Source: Pseudidiomarina sediminum DSM 21906
Lineage (GTDB): Bacteria > Pseudomonadota > Gammaproteobacteria > Enterobacterales > Alteromonadaceae
NCBI RefSeq assembly: GCF_000423165.1
Contig: NZ_AUHL01000010.1
Location: 1 to 47,093 of the forward strand
DNA: 47,093 bases
Direction of reading: 5' to 3'
Shown: positions 14,815 through 24,122 of the stretch, piece by piece
How positions within the stretch are numbered: the stretch's first letter is position 1
Layout: every line of letters starts with the position of its first letter
The notes under the pieces: generated by a model
Seen by the model: the letters and a program-made list of their open reading frames with translations, nothing else
Databases searched by the model: none
Told to the model about the DNA's origin: nothing
Position numbers and translations under genes: made by a program

Positions 14815-17022
14815 ATGTATGATTCTGACTCAGCCAGCCCGCCACCTGTGATGAATAGCGAGCAAGCGCTTCACCTCCTCGCGCAAAACTTACAGAATGC
14901 GCATGAACTACAATTCATTGATAATTTGGCAGAGCTGCTAAGCAAACTGCTGGGTGCTGATCATGTGCTGTTTGCTGAGGTTTTTGATGACACGCCTGAC
15001 AAAGCTCACATCGTTAGTTTTTACTCCCATGGCGCCTTGCAACAACCCGTTACCTATTCTTTGCGTGGTTCGCCCTGTGAACAGGTTTTAGACCGCGATA
15101 TTTGTCATTTTAGTGCCGATGTGTGCACATTCTTTCCGCAAGACGTAATGCTGCAAGAGTTAGGAGCGGCGAGTTACGTTGGTGTTCCCATGCTCACCGT
15201 TGAGTCACAGAAAATTGGTTTGCTTGCGGTGCTCGACGATAGCCCTACGGACTACCCACCTGCGGTACTTGATGTGTTGCAAATTGCCGCGTCTCAGGCG
15301 GCGGCAGAGTTAGTGCAACTGCGGATGACCGGACACTTGCTCGAGAGTGAGCGGCGCTTACAAACCTTGATGGATGCCTTGCCTGGCATGGCCTACCGCT
15401 GTAAAAACGACGAGCTGTGGACCATGGAGTTTGTCAGTCGCGGTGCCTTTGAACTGACCGGTTACCATGATTTTGAGTTGGTCAATAATCGTCGTAAAGC
15501 ATGGCTTGAGCTGACCCATCCGAATGACGTTGAAATGTCGAAACGCATGGTTGCTGAAGCCGTCGCAGAGGACTCTTATTTCACCTTTACCTACCGTTTA
15601 AAGCGCGCCGATGGAAGTTTCCGCTGGATGTGGGAGCAGGGTAAAGGGGTGCGTAATAGCGAGGGCGAGGTCTCGCATTTTGAGGGGTTTATTCTCGATA
15701 TTACCGAGCAACACCAACACCAAGAGCATATCGCTGACATTGCTTTCCATGATGAATTAACCGGATTGCCTAATCGCGCCGCCTTATTGCATCAATTGCA
15801 GCATGCCTATCAGCAAGATACAGACGACACCTATGTTATGTATTTGCTCGATTTACGCGATTTTCGGACCGTCAATGAAAGCTTTGGCTTAAGTGCTGGC
15901 GATCGCGTTTTGAATATTGTTGCCTTGCGTTTGAATGAAGCCATGGAAGCCAATGGGGACTTTGTTTCATTGGCACGGATTACCGGTGACGAGTTTGTGG
16001 TGCTAACTCGTGTCGCGAGTATTGATGACGCAGGTATGCGTGCCACCATTCAACGCCTCAAACAGTTGTTTACGGCGCCGATGCTCATTGGTAGTCAACA
16101 AGTGACAATTGATGTGCGGGTGAGCGCAGCACAGTCGTTGACTGCAAACTCGGCCAGTGAGTTGCTGCAACATGCCAGCATCGCCATGCATGAATTGAAG
16201 TCGAACGGTTTAGAGTTATGTATCTATGATCTGGTGCTGGCTGAGAAGGTGCTGTCTGCACGTCATTATGCCGAACGGTTCATTCAGGCGTTAGAACAAA
16301 AAACCTTGTCGATTCACTTGCAACCCCAAGTAGATTTGGTCACTGGCGAATGTATTGGTGCAGAAGTCCTGTGCCGTTGGTTTGATGATGAACTCGGCAA
16401 TGTTCCGCCGTCTGTGTTTATCGCGATAGCTTGTGAGCGCGGCATTTTATCCGAGCTAGGTAAGCTGGTACTGGAGCAAACCAGTCACTGGGTACGGGCA
16501 TGGCAGCAGCGCTATCAAGACATTCCACAACTGTCGATTAACATCGGTGCTCAGCAACTTGCGAGCGCGGCCATTGTCGACGATGTGAAGCAGTTCTTTC
16601 ATGACATTGACGCAGAGCAGGTGTGTTTTGAGATCACCGAAAGTGATTTGATGATCGACCCTCGACTCGCGTTGAATGTGACACGTCAGCTGCGTGAGCT
16701 TGGCTATCAATTGGCCATTGATGATTTTGGCACAGGTTATTCGTCGCTCGCGTATTTACAGCAATTTGAAGTCGACGTATTGAAAATCGACATCTCTTTT
16801 GTCCAAGCCATGATGCAAGACAAACCCAGTAAAACTTTGGTCAATACCATCATCGCCATGGCGCGCTCACTTGAATTGAAGACAGTTGCCGAAGGTATCG
16901 AAACCGAAGCGCAAAGTCAGTTGTTGCGCGAGATGGGGTGTGACTTTGGTCAGGGCTATTATTTTGCGCGTCCTATCGCCCCCGAGGAGTTTGAAACGAA
17001 ATGGCTCATACAGCGCAAGTAG
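14815..17022 (+). CDS. GAF-PAS-GGDEF-EAL c-di-GMP signalling protein
   Basis: A 735-residue soluble protein. A GAF domain spans about residues 20-170, a PAS/PAC domain about 185-300, GGDEF about 310-470 and EAL about 480-735. The GGDEF signature reads TGDEF (390-394), which may weaken cyclase activity. The EAL signature reads EVL (517-519), a tolerated variant, and the other catalytic elements are present: FEITES, IDDFGTGYSSL, LKID and AEGIETEAQ, with a C-terminal GQGYYFARP. I therefore expect c-di-GMP phosphodiesterase activity with a possibly regulatory GGDEF. It follows the pilin operon on the same strand and overlaps the NRAMP-like gene by 22 bases. No strong ribosome binding site precedes the ATG; the next in-frame ATG is at 14851. 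Confidence 0.88.
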   Translation: MYDSDSASPPPVMNSEQALHLLAQNLQNAHELQFIDNLAELLSKLLGADHVLFAEVFDDTPDKAHIVSFYSHGALQQPVTYSLRGSPCEQVLDRDICHFSADVCTFFPQDVMLQELGAASYVGVPMLTVESQKIGLLAVLDDSPTDYPPAVLDVLQIAASQAAAELVQLRMTGHLLESERRLQTLMDALPGMAYRCKNDELWTMEFVSRGAFELTGYHDFELVNNRRKAWLELTHPNDVEMSKRMVAEAVAEDSYFTFTYRLKRADGSFRWMWEQGKGVRNSEGEVSHFEGFILDITEQHQHQEHIADIAFHDELTGLPNRAALLHQLQHAYQQDTDDTYVMYLLDLRDFRTVNESFGLSAGDRVLNIVALRLNEAMEANGDFVSLARITGDEFVVLTRVASIDDAGMRATIQRLKQLFTAPMLIGSQQVTIDVRVSAAQSLTANSASELLQHASIAMHELKSNGLELCIYDLVLAEKVLSARHYAERFIQALEQKTLSIHLQPQVDLVTGECIGAEVLCRWFDDELGNVPPSVFIAIACERGILSELGKLVLEQTSHWVRAWQQRYQDIPQLSINIGAQQLASAAIVDDVKQFFHDIDAEQVCFEITESDLMIDPRLALNVTRQLRELGYQLAIDDFGTGYSSLAYLQQFEVDVLKIDISFVQAMMQDKPSKTLVNTIIAMARSLELKTVAEGIETEAQSQLLREMGCDFGQGYYFARPIAPEEFETKWLIQRK

Positions 17023-18221
17023 GCTCAGCGTCACGCTGGCGCGCTCTCGGTCCTGGAATTATTCTCGCTGCCGCAGCAGTGGGCGCCTCACACTTAGTGG
17101 CGTCAACACAAGCCGGAGCCTTATTTGGTTGGCAGTTGTGGTGGGTGATCGTGCTGGTCAATGTGCTTAAGTACCCGTTCTTTCGTTTTGGGGTGCAGTA
17201 CACGCTCACCCAAAGTGAAAGTTTAGTAAGTGGTTACTATCGTAAGCACAAGGTCTATTTGTGGCTGTTTACCGCGTTTAACATCATGGCAGCGGTGGTG
17301 AATACGGCGGGCGTATTGCTGCTAACCGCCAGCTTGTTACAGCTTTTTATCCCCCAACTAAGCGTCACTTTATTGTGTTGGTTGATTCTGTTGGCGGGAC
17401 TGTTGATTTTGCTCGGTGGCCAATATCGCACCCTAGATATGATCTCTAAGGTGATCATGGTGGTATTGTCGCTGGCAACGATTGTGGCTGTGGTGATGGC
17501 TTGGCAAGCGCCAACAGAGATGGCCGCTGACTTTGTGCCACCGTCGCCTTGGCAGCTTTCGGCGTTGGCGTTTTTAGTGGCCATGGTTGGCTGGATGCCG
17601 GTGCCAATTGAACTCTCAGCGATTAATTCACTCTGGCTGCGCAGTAAGCAAAAGCTCACTTCGCTCACCTTAAAAGACAGTTTGTTTGACTTCAATCTTG
17701 GCTATTGGAGTACAGCGGTGTTGGCGCTGTTTTTCCTCGCCCTTGGCGCATTAGTGCAATACGGCGCGCCGCAACCTATTGCGATGGCGGGCAGTAAGTT
17801 CGCCGAACAGTTTGTCGCCATGTACGTCGCGACCATCGGTGACTGGGCCGAATACTTGGTGGGTGGTATTGCCTTTTTATGTATGTTTGGCACCACCTTG
17901 GCGGTGCTTGATGGCTATGCGCGTACCTTACGCGAGAGCTATCGCCTGTTAACCAAGCGTCGTACCAGCATGCGTTGGTGGGTCATCGCGCAGTCCGTGG
18001 CGGGGATGTTAGTGATCCTTTACTTCCAAAGTGCCTTAGGGCCCATGCTTAGCTTTGCCATGACGCTGGCCTTTTTAACGACGCCATTCTTCGCGTGGTT
18101 GAATTATACCTTGGTACGTCGCCAAGGCTTATCCAAGGCGATGCATGTGTATGCGTGGATTGGCTTGGCCTATCTTAGTGTTTTTTCACTGGGTTACTTG
18201 TATTGGCTGCTAAGCCGTTAA
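17001..18221 (+). CDS. NRAMP-like metal-ion transporter, atypical metal site
   Basis: A 406-residue integral membrane protein with about eleven helices and the NRAMP-type opening RALGPGIILAAAAVGASHLVAS followed by TQAGALFGW. In canonical NRAMP proteins the first helix has DPGN and the sixth MPH, which bind manganese or iron. Here the first helix has GASH and the sixth MPVPIEL, so the ion-binding residues differ and the substrate is unknown. This resembles a known but uncharacterised bacterial branch of the superfamily. The start overlaps the end of the GGDEF-EAL gene by 22 bases, with GAGGAG about twelve bases upstream, which suggests joint expression. Confidence 0.8.
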   Translation: MAHTAQVGSASRWRALGPGIILAAAAVGASHLVASTQAGALFGWQLWWVIVLVNVLKYPFFRFGVQYTLTQSESLVSGYYRKHKVYLWLFTAFNIMAAVVNTAGVLLLTASLLQLFIPQLSVTLLCWLILLAGLLILLGGQYRTLDMISKVIMVVLSLATIVAVVMAWQAPTEMAADFVPPSPWQLSALAFLVAMVGWMPVPIELSAINSLWLRSKQKLTSLTLKDSLFDFNLGYWSTAVLALFFLALGALVQYGAPQPIAMAGSKFAEQFVAMYVATIGDWAEYLVGGIAFLCMFGTTLAVLDGYARTLRESYRLLTKRRTSMRWWVIAQSVAGMLVILYFQSALGPMLSFAMTLAFLTTPFFAWLNYTLVRRQGLSKAMHVYAWIGLAYLSVFSLGYLYWLLSR

Positions 18222-18345
18222 GTAAAGCGTATAGACCCCTTCGAATCGTCTGTAAATCTAGGGCGTTGACCTCACAGCTCTTGAGCTTTTCGTTGAAGTC
18301 TCCTTAAATGGGGAGATTCTAATAAAAGCAATGAGGTTAACTCTA

Positions 18346-19893
18346 ATGAAATTCTTCTCTCATGCGTTGTCCGCAAGCTGTGTTGCTGCGGCCTTGTTAC
18401 TTGCACCTGCAAGTTATGCAAACGCTTCTGAAACGGCCTTACCGAGCGCAAAAATTGCCGCTGATGATGTGGTGATTACGGAGCATCGCGCCAACATCAA
18501 TGGCGAGCGTTTTGAGTACACTGCAACGACAGGCACGCAGCCGGTATTTAATGCCGAAGGCGAAGCTACTGCCGCGTTGTTTTTTACCTACTATGAGCGC
18601 CAAGGAGTGAAAAACCGTGAAGAGCGCCCATTGTTGATCTCGTTCAATGGTGGTCCTGGCTCAGCGTCGGTATGGATGCATATTGCTTACACTGGCCCAA
18701 AAGCGTTACGCGTTGATGATGAAGGTTTCCCGATCATGCCGTATGGCGTGAAGAACAACCCACACTCAGTCTTAGATGTCGCGGATATTGTGTTTGTGAA
18801 CCCAGTCAACACGGGCTATTCACGGGTGCTACCGGGGCCTGACGGCAAAATGCCATCACGTGAGCAGCAACAAAAAATGTTTTTTGGTGTGAATGCTGAC
18901 GTCAGCTATTTGGCGGATTGGATCAATACCTTTGTCAGCCGTCATGAACGCTGGCGCTCGCCGAAGTACCTGATTGGTGAAAGCTACGGCACCACGCGTG
19001 TTTCAGGCTTGGCATTAGAACTGCAAAACCGTCAGTGGATGTATTTAAATGGCGTTATTCTAGTCTCACCTACCGAAATCGGTATTAAGCGTGAAGGCCC
19101 TGTTGAAGCCGCCAACCGTCTGCCGTACTTTGCTGCCACCGCTTGGTATCACAATGCGTTAGCGGACGACTTGCAACAACAAGACTTATTAGAGGTGTTG
19201 GAAGAAGTTGAAGCCTATACCTTAAACACTTACTTACCAGCCTTGGCGAAAGGTGCGATGTTGCCAGCAGCTGAGCGTCAACAAATTGCAGAGCAAGTTG
19301 CGCGTTACGCAGGCCTAAGCACCCAAACGGTGTTGCGTTCGAATTTGGATATCAGCCCGCGCTTCTTCTGGAAAGAGTTATTACGTGACCGCGGTCAAAC
19401 CGTCGGTCGTCTTGACTCACGTTACCTTGGTATCGACCGCAATGATGTGGGTGACAGTCCAGATTACAATGCTGAACTGACCTCATGGTTGCACTCGTTC
19501 ACGCCAGCTATTAACTACTACCTGCGCGAAGAACTGAACTACAAAACCGATGTGAAATACAACATGTTTGGTCCGGTACACCCGTGGGATCGCACGAACA
19601 ACAATACCGGTGAAAACCTGCGTCAGGCAATGGCACAGAACCCGTATTTGAACGTGTTGATTCAGTCAGGTTATTACGATGGTGCGACCAACTATTTCGA
19701 TGCGAAATACACCGGTTGGCATATCGATCCAAGCCGTCGCATGGCGGATCGGATTGACTTTAAAGGCTACCGCAGCGGCCACATGATGTATTTACGCGCG
19801 GAAGATTTAAAAGCGGCGAACCAAGACGTTCGTGAGTTTATTAAAGCTACTGTACCTGCGGCCGATGAGGCTGCGAAATACGACGCACAATAA
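18346..19893 (+). CDS. Exported serine carboxypeptidase (peptidase family S10)
   Basis: A 515-residue protein with a signal peptide (MKFFSHALSASCVAAALLLA, cleavage near ASYA). The S10 alpha/beta-hydrolase hallmarks are FNGGPGSAS (about 100-108), GESYG with the nucleophile S213, an aspartate in GYYDGATNY (about 445) and a histidine in SGHMMY (about 479). The full triad is thus present, and the enzyme should remove C-terminal amino acids from peptides in the periplasm. The ATG at 18346 is preferred to that at 18331 because GAGG stands nine bases before it. It is followed after 21 bases by a periplasmic amidohydrolase, with which it probably forms a peptide-scavenging operon. Confidence 0.9.
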   Translation: MKFFSHALSASCVAAALLLAPASYANASETALPSAKIAADDVVITEHRANINGERFEYTATTGTQPVFNAEGEATAALFFTYYERQGVKNREERPLLISFNGGPGSASVWMHIAYTGPKALRVDDEGFPIMPYGVKNNPHSVLDVADIVFVNPVNTGYSRVLPGPDGKMPSREQQQKMFFGVNADVSYLADWINTFVSRHERWRSPKYLIGESYGTTRVSGLALELQNRQWMYLNGVILVSPTEIGIKREGPVEAANRLPYFAATAWYHNALADDLQQQDLLEVLEEVEAYTLNTYLPALAKGAMLPAAERQQIAEQVARYAGLSTQTVLRSNLDISPRFFWKELLRDRGQTVGRLDSRYLGIDRNDVGDSPDYNAELTSWLHSFTPAINYYLREELNYKTDVKYNMFGPVHPWDRTNNNTGENLRQAMAQNPYLNVLIQSGYYDGATNYFDAKYTGWHIDPSRRMADRIDFKGYRSGHMMYLRAEDLKAANQDVREFIKATVPAADEAAKYDAQ

Positions 19894-19914
19894 AAACAAC
19901 CATAAGGGCGTAAC

Positions 19915-22900
19915 ATGAACAAGGTATCAACCCTAGCATTCGCAGTGGGGCTGGCATTAGCTGGCTCCGTTTCAGCGCCTGCTATTGCACAGGATGCAGG
20001 CGCTTGGGATGTCCAAGCGCCACAAGGCGAGTTCAACGACATTCAAATCAAGGTCACTGAAGGCACTTGGATGAACGTCGACTTGAGTCCAGACGGCAAC
20101 TACATCGTGTTTGATTTGCTGGGTGACATTTACCGTATGCCTGCCAGTGGTGGCGACGCTGAATTGTTAGCTGGGGGCATTGCATGGCAAATGCAGCCCG
20201 TATACTCACCCGATGGCAAACACATTGCCTTTACTTCTGATGCTAGTGGTGGTGACAACATTTGGGTGATGGATGCCGATGGCAGCAATCAACGTGCTGT
20301 TACCAATGAGACCTTCCGCTTGTTAAATAGCCCCGCATGGAGCCCCGATGGCCAGTTCTTGGTAGCTCGGAAGCACTTCACCGCCAGCCGTTCATTAGGC
20401 GCCGGCGAAGTGTGGATGTATCACGTGAATGGCGGTTCGGGCGTACAACTAACGTCGCGTCCAAACGATCAAAAAGACCTCGGCGAGCCTGCGTTCTCGC
20501 CGGATGGACGTTACATTTACTTCTCGCAAGATGACACACCAGGGAAAACCTTCCATTACAGCAAAGACTCACTGGAAGGCATTTACAGAATCAAACGTTT
20601 TGATCGTGAAACCGGTGATATCGATGTGATCCGTGGTGGTGCGGGTGGCGCGATTCGCCCAACGCCGTCACCGGATGGTAAGTATTTGGCGTACATCAAA
20701 CGTGAAGATTTTGACAGCGTCTTGTTTTTGTACAACCTTGAAACGGGTGAAGAGCGTCGTCTCTACACCGAGCTTGACCGAGATATGCAAGAAACCTGGG
20801 CGATCCACGGCGTGTATCCGACCATGGATTGGAGTGCCGATAGCAAGAAAATGGTGTTTTGGGCAGGCGGTAAGATCCAGCAGCTCGATGTTGCTAGCGG
20901 CACGACCAAAGTCATCCCATTTAGTGTTGAAACCACCAAAAAAGTGCAAACAGCGCTACGCGTGAAACAAAACATTGAAGCCGATGACTTCAAAGTGCGC
21001 ATGCTCCGTGGTGTGCAAGTTGCGCCTGCCGGTGACAAGGTGGTGTTTGAAGCACTCGGTAAGCTGTATCAGCGTAGCTTGCCAGACGGAAAGCCTGAGC
21101 GGCTGACCGATCGCGACGGGGCTTTTGAACTGTATCCAAGCTACTCCCGTGACGGCTCGAAGCTGGTTTATGTGACCTGGGATGATGAAGATCAAGGCCA
21201 GGTGATTGTGCGTGATTTACGACGCGGTCGTGAAACGATTTTGCCGACCGGCAAAGGCAAGTTCATTGAGCCGGTGTTTAGTCCTGATGGTACGTCAGTG
21301 GTGTATCGCAAAGTACGTGGCGGTTACATTACCCCGCGTACCTATGGCGTGAACCCAGGGGTGTACCAATTGGAGCTTGCTAAGAACAGCAGCCCTGAAT
21401 TGATCAGCGAAAACGGCTTTGCCCCGCAGTTTGGTGCACGAAATGACCGCTTGTACCTTATGAATTCAGCCGGCGCACAGCAGTTGCTCGCGGTTGATTT
21501 AACGACCAAGCAGCAAACCACGCTTTATACCTCTGAGCATGCCACCGAGTATCGTGTCTCACCTGATGGTCAGCATTTAGCGTTCGCCGAGCGTTTTAAA
21601 GTGTTTGTGACGCCGTTGGTCGAGCGTGGTGCACCTATTGCCATTAGTCCATCGGACAAGCAGTTCCCGGTAGAACAGCTGTCGGTGCGTGCCGGTGAAA
21701 ATATTTCGTGGAGTGCTGACGGCCAAAACTTGTATTGGTCACTCGGCCCTGAGCTCTATCACGCTGACGTTGGAGGCTTGTTCGCGATTGCTGATGGTGA
21801 GAGCAGTTTCGCCAAGATAGAAAGTGGCACGGACATTAGCTTCACCGCCAAAGTTGCGAACCATGATCAAACTGTCGCGTTTGTGGGTGGCCAGGTGATC
21901 ACCATGGACGGAGAGCGCGTGATTGAGCGCGGGACTGTGGTGGTGCGCGGCAATACCATTGTTGCTGTAGGCAGTGCTGACGAAGTTGAGGTACCGCGTT
22001 CGGCAACGGTGATTGATACGACAGGGAAAACTGTCATGCCTGGTCTATTTGATGGCCATGCACATGGCGCGGCTGGTGAGTATGAAATCATTCCAGAACA
22101 AAACTGGCAGTCTTACGCCAATTTGGCGTTCGGGGTGACCTCGATCCACGATCCGTCGAACGATACCACTGAGATTTTCGCCGCCAGTGAAATGCAAAAA
22201 GCCGGTTTGATCGCCGCGCCGCGCACCTTCTCGACCGGGACCATCTTGTACGGTGCCAATGGGCCAGGATATACCTCGCACATTGATTCGCTCGAAGATG
22301 CAAAGTTCCACTTGGAGCGCTTGCAGAAAGTCGGTGCTTTCTCGGTGAAAAGCTATAACCAGCCACGTCGCAACCAACGCCAGCAAGTGATTCAAGCTGC
22401 GCGTGAACTCGGCATGATGGTGGTTCCTGAAGGCGGCTCATTACTGCAGCATAACTTATCCATGGTTGCGGACGGTCATACGACCATTGAACACTCGATT
22501 CCAGTGGCGACCATCTATGACGATATCGAGCAGTTCTGGCAGCAAACCGACGTGTATTACACGCCAACCTTGGGTGTTGCCTATGGCGGTATTTGGGGAG
22601 AAAACTATTGGTATGCGGAAACTGAGGTATGGAAACATCCGAAACTTGCGTCCTTTGTACCGCAGGACTTCCTTGTCGGTAAAAGCGTACGCCGTGAAAA
22701 AGCGCCGCATAATCACTACAACCACTTTAACAATGCTGCGGTTGCCAAACGGCTCACTGATGCAGGTGTACATGTGGTGGCTGGCGCGCACGGTCAACGT
22801 GAAGGCTTAGCGCAACACTGGGAAATTTGGATGATGGCGCAAGGCGGCATGACACCGCTTGAAGCGTTAGCGACCGCAACCATAAACCCTGCCCGTGAGT

Positions 22901-23100
22901 TCGGTATGGATCATGCGCTTGGTTCACTGGAGACCGGAAAGCTGGCGGATATTATCGTCATTGACGGTGATCCGCTAAGTGATATTCGGGTGACCGATAA
23001 GGTGACCCATACCATGGTAAATGGTCGCTTGTTCGACGCGACCACGATGGATCAGCTGGTTCCGACAAAGCAAAAGCGCGCGCCTTTTTCGTGGCAGTAG
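19915..23100 (+). CDS. Exported beta-propeller (PD40/TolB-like) amidohydrolase
   Basis: A 1061-residue protein with a signal peptide (cleavage near PAIA-QD). Residues about 45-640 form TolB-like PD40 repeats (SPDGNYIVFD, YSPDGKHIAFTSD, WSPDGQFLVA, FSPDGRYIYFSQ and others). Residues about 655-1061 are a metal-dependent amidohydrolase: the small beta-sandwich with GERVIERGTVVVRGN, PGLFDGHAHG with the metal-binding HxH near residue 715, a later IEHS and a C-terminal LGSLETGKLADIIVID. Such fusions are seen in marine gammaproteobacteria and probably cut peptides or dipeptide-like amides in the periplasm; the exact substrate is unknown. It lies 21 bases after the S10 carboxypeptidase and ends in a strong terminator. 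Confidence 0.88.
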   Translation: MNKVSTLAFAVGLALAGSVSAPAIAQDAGAWDVQAPQGEFNDIQIKVTEGTWMNVDLSPDGNYIVFDLLGDIYRMPASGGDAELLAGGIAWQMQPVYSPDGKHIAFTSDASGGDNIWVMDADGSNQRAVTNETFRLLNSPAWSPDGQFLVARKHFTASRSLGAGEVWMYHVNGGSGVQLTSRPNDQKDLGEPAFSPDGRYIYFSQDDTPGKTFHYSKDSLEGIYRIKRFDRETGDIDVIRGGAGGAIRPTPSPDGKYLAYIKREDFDSVLFLYNLETGEERRLYTELDRDMQETWAIHGVYPTMDWSADSKKMVFWAGGKIQQLDVASGTTKVIPFSVETTKKVQTALRVKQNIEADDFKVRMLRGVQVAPAGDKVVFEALGKLYQRSLPDGKPERLTDRDGAFELYPSYSRDGSKLVYVTWDDEDQGQVIVRDLRRGRETILPTGKGKFIEPVFSPDGTSVVYRKVRGGYITPRTYGVNPGVYQLELAKNSSPELISENGFAPQFGARNDRLYLMNSAGAQQLLAVDLTTKQQTTLYTSEHATEYRVSPDGQHLAFAERFKVFVTPLVERGAPIAISPSDKQFPVEQLSVRAGENISWSADGQNLYWSLGPELYHADVGGLFAIADGESSFAKIESGTDISFTAKVANHDQTVAFVGGQVITMDGERVIERGTVVVRGNTIVAVGSADEVEVPRSATVIDTTGKTVMPGLFDGHAHGAAGEYEIIPEQNWQSYANLAFGVTSIHDPSNDTTEIFAASEMQKAGLIAAPRTFSTGTILYGANGPGYTSHIDSLEDAKFHLERLQKVGAFSVKSYNQPRRNQRQQVIQAARELGMMVVPEGGSLLQHNLSMVADGHTTIEHSIPVATIYDDIEQFWQQTDVYYTPTLGVAYGGIWGENYWYAETEVWKHPKLASFVPQDFLVGKSVRREKAPHNHYNHFNNAAVAKRLTDAGVHVVAGAHGQREGLAQHWEIWMMAQGGMTPLEALATATINPAREFGMDHALGSLETGKLADIIVIDGDPLSDIRVTDKVTHTMVNGRLFDATTMDQLVPTKQKRAPFSWQ

Positions 23101-23148
23101 ACTAATGTCTTAGAGACTGTAGGTGTATCTTGCTTTGATGAGCGTTAT

Positions 23149-23185
23149 AATCCCGCTATATTCGTATAGCGGGATTTATTTTTTC
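23149..23185 (+). terminator. Rho-independent terminator of the peptidase-amidohydrolase operon
   Basis: A perfect 12-bp stem (AATCCCGCTATA 23149-23160, TATAGCGGGATT 23165-23176) with a TTCG tetraloop is followed by TATTTTTT. It ends one base before the ATG of the next gene. Confidence 0.92.
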
Positions 23186-23186
23186 T

Positions 23187-24122
23187 ATGAATAATATAAA
23201 AGACATCGATCTCAACCTTCTGGTTTACCTTGATGTGCTGTTACGTGAGCGCAATGTCACCAAAGCAGCGGCGCAACTGAATATTACACAACCAGCCATG
23301 AGTAATGGTTTGAAGCGTTTGCGTAGTTTGTTAAATGACCCTATTTTAGTGCGCACCAGCGAGGGGATGATCCCGACCGAAACGGCGATGCGTATGCAAG
23401 AGCCGGTACGACAAATCTTGTACTCGGTAGAAGAGATGGTGCAGCCTGCGCGTGAGTTTGAGCCAGCAACGACGGACCGCGTGTTTCGTATTATGGCGTC
23501 GGATTATGCTGCTTCCACATTGATGCCCAAGCTGCTCACCAGCTTAAAAGAGCAGGCGCCGTCGGTAACCTTGGATATCATGACGCCGAGTGACATCAGC
23601 TTTCATGATGTTGAGAACGGGAAAGTCGACTTGGCCATCAACCGTTTTGAAAAGCTGCCACAATCCTTTCACCAGAAGCAGTTATGGCAAGATGACTTTT
23701 CGTGTCTGATGCGTAAAGACCATCCCTTGCTTGACGACTACACCCTTGAAACTTACCTCAAGGCTGAGCATGTGTGGGTCAGTAAAACCGGTTTTGGGGT
23801 AGGCGTTGGGATGGACCCGCATGACGTGCAAAAGCTTGGCTGGGTCGATGGTGTGTTGGCTGATCTTGGGCATAAGCGTGACATTCGCGTGTTTACGCGC
23901 AATTACCACGTGGCCATGCATTTGGCGCGTCAGGGCCTGATGGTGACGCTGCCGACGCAGGCGGCCAGTTTGTATAAAGACGATGATGAGCTCACCATGC
24001 GTGAACCGCCGTTTGCGATCCCGAAGTTAGAGCTCACCATGATTTGGAGTCCGTTGTTGCAACATGATGCCGGCCATCGTTGGTTTCGCCAACTGATCGC
24101 CGACACCGCGGACAATCGTTAG
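23187..24122 (+). CDS. LysR-family transcriptional regulator
   Basis: A 311-residue protein with the NodD-like N-terminus MNNIKDIDLNLLVYLDVLL, a winged helix-turn-helix (NVTKAAAQLNITQPAMSNGLKRLR) and a LysR effector domain. The inducer is unknown; control of the preceding peptidase operon is possible. The conserved N-terminus fixes the ATG at 23187, yet this codon comes directly after the U-tract of a terminator, with no ribosome binding site. Its mRNA is either leaderless or starts with the terminator hairpin. Its stop overlaps the stop of the convergent nhaD by four bases. Confidence 0.88.
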   Translation: MNNIKDIDLNLLVYLDVLLRERNVTKAAAQLNITQPAMSNGLKRLRSLLNDPILVRTSEGMIPTETAMRMQEPVRQILYSVEEMVQPAREFEPATTDRVFRIMASDYAASTLMPKLLTSLKEQAPSVTLDIMTPSDISFHDVENGKVDLAINRFEKLPQSFHQKQLWQDDFSCLMRKDHPLLDDYTLETYLKAEHVWVSKTGFGVGVGMDPHDVQKLGWVDGVLADLGHKRDIRVFTRNYHVAMHLARQGLMVTLPTQAASLYKDDDELTMREPPFAIPKLELTMIWSPLLQHDAGHRWFRQLIADTADNR

